Assembly: GCF_963677565.1 (NCBI RefSeq) | Contig: NZ_OY781981.1 | Coordinates: 3,712,001-3,776,000 of the forward strand | Length of the DNA: 64,000 nucleotides | Reading direction: 5' to 3' | Origin: an uncultured Draconibacterium sp. | GTDB lineage: Bacteria > Bacteroidota > Bacteroidia > Bacteroidales > Prolixibacteraceae | In this document: piece by piece, positions 61,767 to 64,000 of the stretch | Layout: each line of letters begins with the position of its first letter | Position numbering within the stretch: the stretch's first letter is position 1 | Notes under the pieces: generated by a model | Told to the model about the DNA's origin: nothing | What the model saw: the letters and a program-made list of their open reading frames with translations, nothing else | Database searches by the model: none | Made by a program: the position numbers and the translations under genes

Positions 61767-64000
61767 ATGAAAAAATCAATTCTAAACTTAATGCTAATTT
61801 TTTGTGCTATAACAGTATTTGCACAAAATGAAAATCTCGATTTTTTAGATCCTTCTTTACCGCTGGATGAGCGTGTAGACTTGTTGGTGTCGCAAATGAC
61901 ACTTCAGGAAAAAGTTGATCAGTTGGAGTACACTTCAAAGGCAGTTGATCGTCTTCAAGTGCCTGAATACAATTGGTGGAATGAGTGCCTGCACGGAGTT
62001 GCACGGGCCGGTTATGCAACGGTTTTTCCGCAATCGATAAGTATTGCTGCATCGTGGGATGTCGATTTGGTAAACAGGGTGGCAGTGGCTATTTCGGATG
62101 AAGCACGGGCCAAACACCATGAGTTTGTTCGTCGCGATAAACGAGGAATCTACCAGGGACTTACATTTTGGTCGCCAAACATTAATATTTTTCGCGATCC
62201 GCGCTGGGGACGGGGCCACGAAACTTACGGAGAAGATCCGTACCTCACTGGAATTTTGGGAACCCAGTTTGTTAAAGGACTTCAAGGCGATGATCCGAAA
62301 TACCTGAAAGTTGTTGCTACGGCAAAACACTATGCCGTTCACTCCGGACCTGAACCATTGCGTCACGAATTTAATGCATTGGTAAGCGAACGCGATTTGC
62401 GCGAAACCTACTTGCCGGCATTTCGCATGCTTATAAAAGACGGAGGCGCTTATTCGGTAATGGGAGCATACAATCAGTTTCGCGGATTTCCGTGCTGTGC
62501 CAGCGACGAGTTGTATGGAATTCTTCGTAACGACTGGGGATTTGATGGCTACATCGTTTCCGATTGTTGGGCCATTTCTGATTTTTATACCTACCAGGGA
62601 TTTTCGAAGGATGCAGCAGAAGCCGCAGCAGTTGCTGTAAAAGCGGGCACCGATTTAAATTGTGGAAATTCATACCGTCATCTTACCGAAGCGGTTGAAC
62701 GCGGGTTGATAACAGAAGAAGAAATTGATGTGGCTGTAAAACGTTTGTTTACGGCACGTTTTAAATTGGGAATGTTTGATCCGGATGAAGACGTTTCATA
62801 CGCACAAATACCTTTCTCGGTCAATACTTCAAAAGAAAATGATGCGCTTGCACTGGAAGCTGCCCGTAAAAGTATTGTGTTGCTTAAAAATGAAAATAAT
62901 ACACTGCCAATTTCAAAAGACATTAAAACGCTTGCTGTTATTGGTCCCAATGCCGATAACTGGGAATCGTTGGTTGGAAACTATAACGGTATTGCCAAAA
63001 ATCCGGTAACAGTATTAAAAGGATTGCAAAACAAATTGCCGAATACCAAAATTCTTTATGCCGAAGGAAGTCATTTGGCCAATGGAGTAAGTAACCTGCA
63101 CGCAATTCCGTCTGAGAATTTACAAACTGCAGATGGCACACAAGGAGTAAAAGCAGAATATTTTAATAACGCTGAATTTGAAGGTGAACCGGCTTTTACA
63201 CGCGTTGATGAGAATATTGATTTCTATTGGGAATCGGCAGCACCAACACCTGAATTGGATGACGATGATTTTAGTGTGCGCTGGACCGGTTACATTGTCC
63301 CTCCGGTAACAGGAGAATACAAAATAGGATCTTGGGGAATGCCAAAGCTTAATATTTGGCTGGAAGGAGAAATGCTCATGAAGCACAACTCAGAACATCA
63401 TGCTTTTCATCACGAGAAAGCTGTGAAAATGGAGGCTGGCAAAAAATATAAATTTGTATATGAGTATGTCAATGATCATGGCGATGGCGATGCAAAATTG
63501 ATGTGGGCCATTCCAAATCAAAACCTGCAACAGGAAGCTGTAGAAGTAGTGAAAAAAGCAGATGCAGTCGTTTTGGTACTTGGACTTTCTCAACGTTTGG
63601 AAGGCGAAGAAATGCCCATAAAAGTCGATGGTTTTGAAGGTGGAGACCGAACACATTTAAAACTTCCGGAAACGCAGCGAGAACTAATGAAAGCTGTTGA
63701 AGCAACAGGAAAACCTGTTATTTTGGTTTTGTTAAACGGAAGTGCGTTGGCAGTTAACTGGGCCAATGAAAACCTGGAAGCTATTCTTTCTGCAGGATAT
63801 CCGGGGCAGGAGGGTGGAAATGCTGTTGCCGATGTTTTAATGGGCGATTACAATCCGGCCGGCCGTTTGCCTGTTACCTACTACAAATCGGTTGATCAGT
63901 TGCCGCAATTTGAAGATTACGATATGGAAAATCGCACATACAAGTATTTTAACGATGAGCCGCTTTATCCGTTTGGCTTTGGTTTAAGCTATACAACATT
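61767..64000 (+). CDS. GH3 beta-glycosidase with inserted PA14 domain (runs off window)
   Basis: The reading frame opens at the ATG at 61767 and is open to the last base, so at least 744 residues. A Sec signal (ending TVFAQ) is followed by LPLDERVDLLVSQMTLQEKV and WWNECLHGVARAG, typical of plant-xylosidase-like GH3. FDGYIVSDCWAISDF contains the catalytic Asp (near residue 267). Between the two GH3 core domains lies a PA14 domain (AEYFNNAEFEG to KFVYEYVNDHGDGDAKL), which shapes the active site or binds sugar. It is likely a beta-xylosidase or beta-glucosidase and seems to start a new glycan locus. Confidence 0.93.
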   Translation, partial: MKKSILNLMLIFCAITVFAQNENLDFLDPSLPLDERVDLLVSQMTLQEKVDQLEYTSKAVDRLQVPEYNWWNECLHGVARAGYATVFPQSISIAASWDVDLVNRVAVAISDEARAKHHEFVRRDKRGIYQGLTFWSPNINIFRDPRWGRGHETYGEDPYLTGILGTQFVKGLQGDDPKYLKVVATAKHYAVHSGPEPLRHEFNALVSERDLRETYLPAFRMLIKDGGAYSVMGAYNQFRGFPCCASDELYGILRNDWGFDGYIVSDCWAISDFYTYQGFSKDAAEAAAVAVKAGTDLNCGNSYRHLTEAVERGLITEEEIDVAVKRLFTARFKLGMFDPDEDVSYAQIPFSVNTSKENDALALEAARKSIVLLKNENNTLPISKDIKTLAVIGPNADNWESLVGNYNGIAKNPVTVLKGLQNKLPNTKILYAEGSHLANGVSNLHAIPSENLQTADGTQGVKAEYFNNAEFEGEPAFTRVDENIDFYWESAAPTPELDDDDFSVRWTGYIVPPVTGEYKIGSWGMPKLNIWLEGEMLMKHNSEHHAFHHEKAVKMEAGKKYKFVYEYVNDHGDGDAKLMWAIPNQNLQQEAVEVVKKADAVVLVLGLSQRLEGEEMPIKVDGFEGGDRTHLKLPETQRELMKAVEATGKPVILVLLNGSALAVNWANENLEAILSAGYPGQEGGNAVADVLMGDYNPAGRLPVTYYKSVDQLPQFEDYDMENRTYKYFNDEPLYPFGFGLSYTT

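Overview
The window looks like chromosome of a free-living or marine-type Bacteroidota. The evidence is SusC/SusD proteins, an ECF sigma/FecR pair, many sulfatases and glycoside hydrolases with Bacteroidota-style lipoprotein and Sec signals, -7 boxes of the TAnnTTTG type, and a CTnDOT-like rteC/traE module. Marinilabiliales or a close order is my guess from the enzyme mix; no marker gene here fixes the genus.

Region 1 (1-23.5 kb, all plus strand) is a catabolic locus for a sulfated, fucose- and uronate-containing glycan. It holds three sulfatases, an esterase, GH29 and GH95 fucosidases, GH43 with a C-terminal carbohydrate-binding domain, a heparinase II/III-type lyase, GH3, GH88 unsaturated uronyl hydrolase, an exported FAD oxidoreductase, a GH43-like propeller protein and GH92. 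The lyase and GH88 form a logical pair: the lyase makes unsaturated uronic ends and GH88 removes them. No SusC/SusD pair for this locus lies in the window. A frameshifted ankyrin lipoprotein gene follows.

Region 2 (24.4-34.3 kb, visibly more AT-rich) is a self-contained locus: ECF sigma factor, FecR anti-sigma, SusC with a signalling STN domain, SusD, alkaline phosphatase and beta-propeller phytase. It reads as a TonB-dependent uptake system for phosphate esters such as phytate rather than for a glycan.

Region 3 (34.4-42.6 kb) is a decayed integrative/conjugative element: rteC, a highly structured untranslated RNA before a small cysteine protein, an excisionase-like HTH protein, a replication-type protein and ATPase, a GC-rich noncoding block, the first tra genes with a truncated traE, ardC, a higBA toxin-antitoxin pair and a tyrosine integrase beside tRNA-Leu(CAG). 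A ~228-bp imperfect palindrome in this element (copy B, 38.1 kb) has a diverged homologue before the sigma gene of region 2 (copy A, 24.4 kb); paired arms change together, which suggests conserved RNA structure.

Region 4 (42.7-61.6 kb) is housekeeping chromosome: pyrBI with a probable transcription attenuator and leader ORF, yigZ, an EamA permease, dnaA, an MCE/MlaD protein, a cell-wall amidase, lptD, ridA, a GNAT acetyltransferase, a class IV aminotransferase, an aldo/keto reductase, recG, an ABC ATPase, a cobalamin adenosyltransferase, a DUF2795 protein, a DsrE protein and a YkgJ protein. Seven diverged repeats with an exact 41-bp period sit between the aminotransferase and aldo/keto reductase genes.

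Region 5 (61.7 kb to the end) starts a second glycan locus with a PA14-containing GH3 enzyme that runs off the window.
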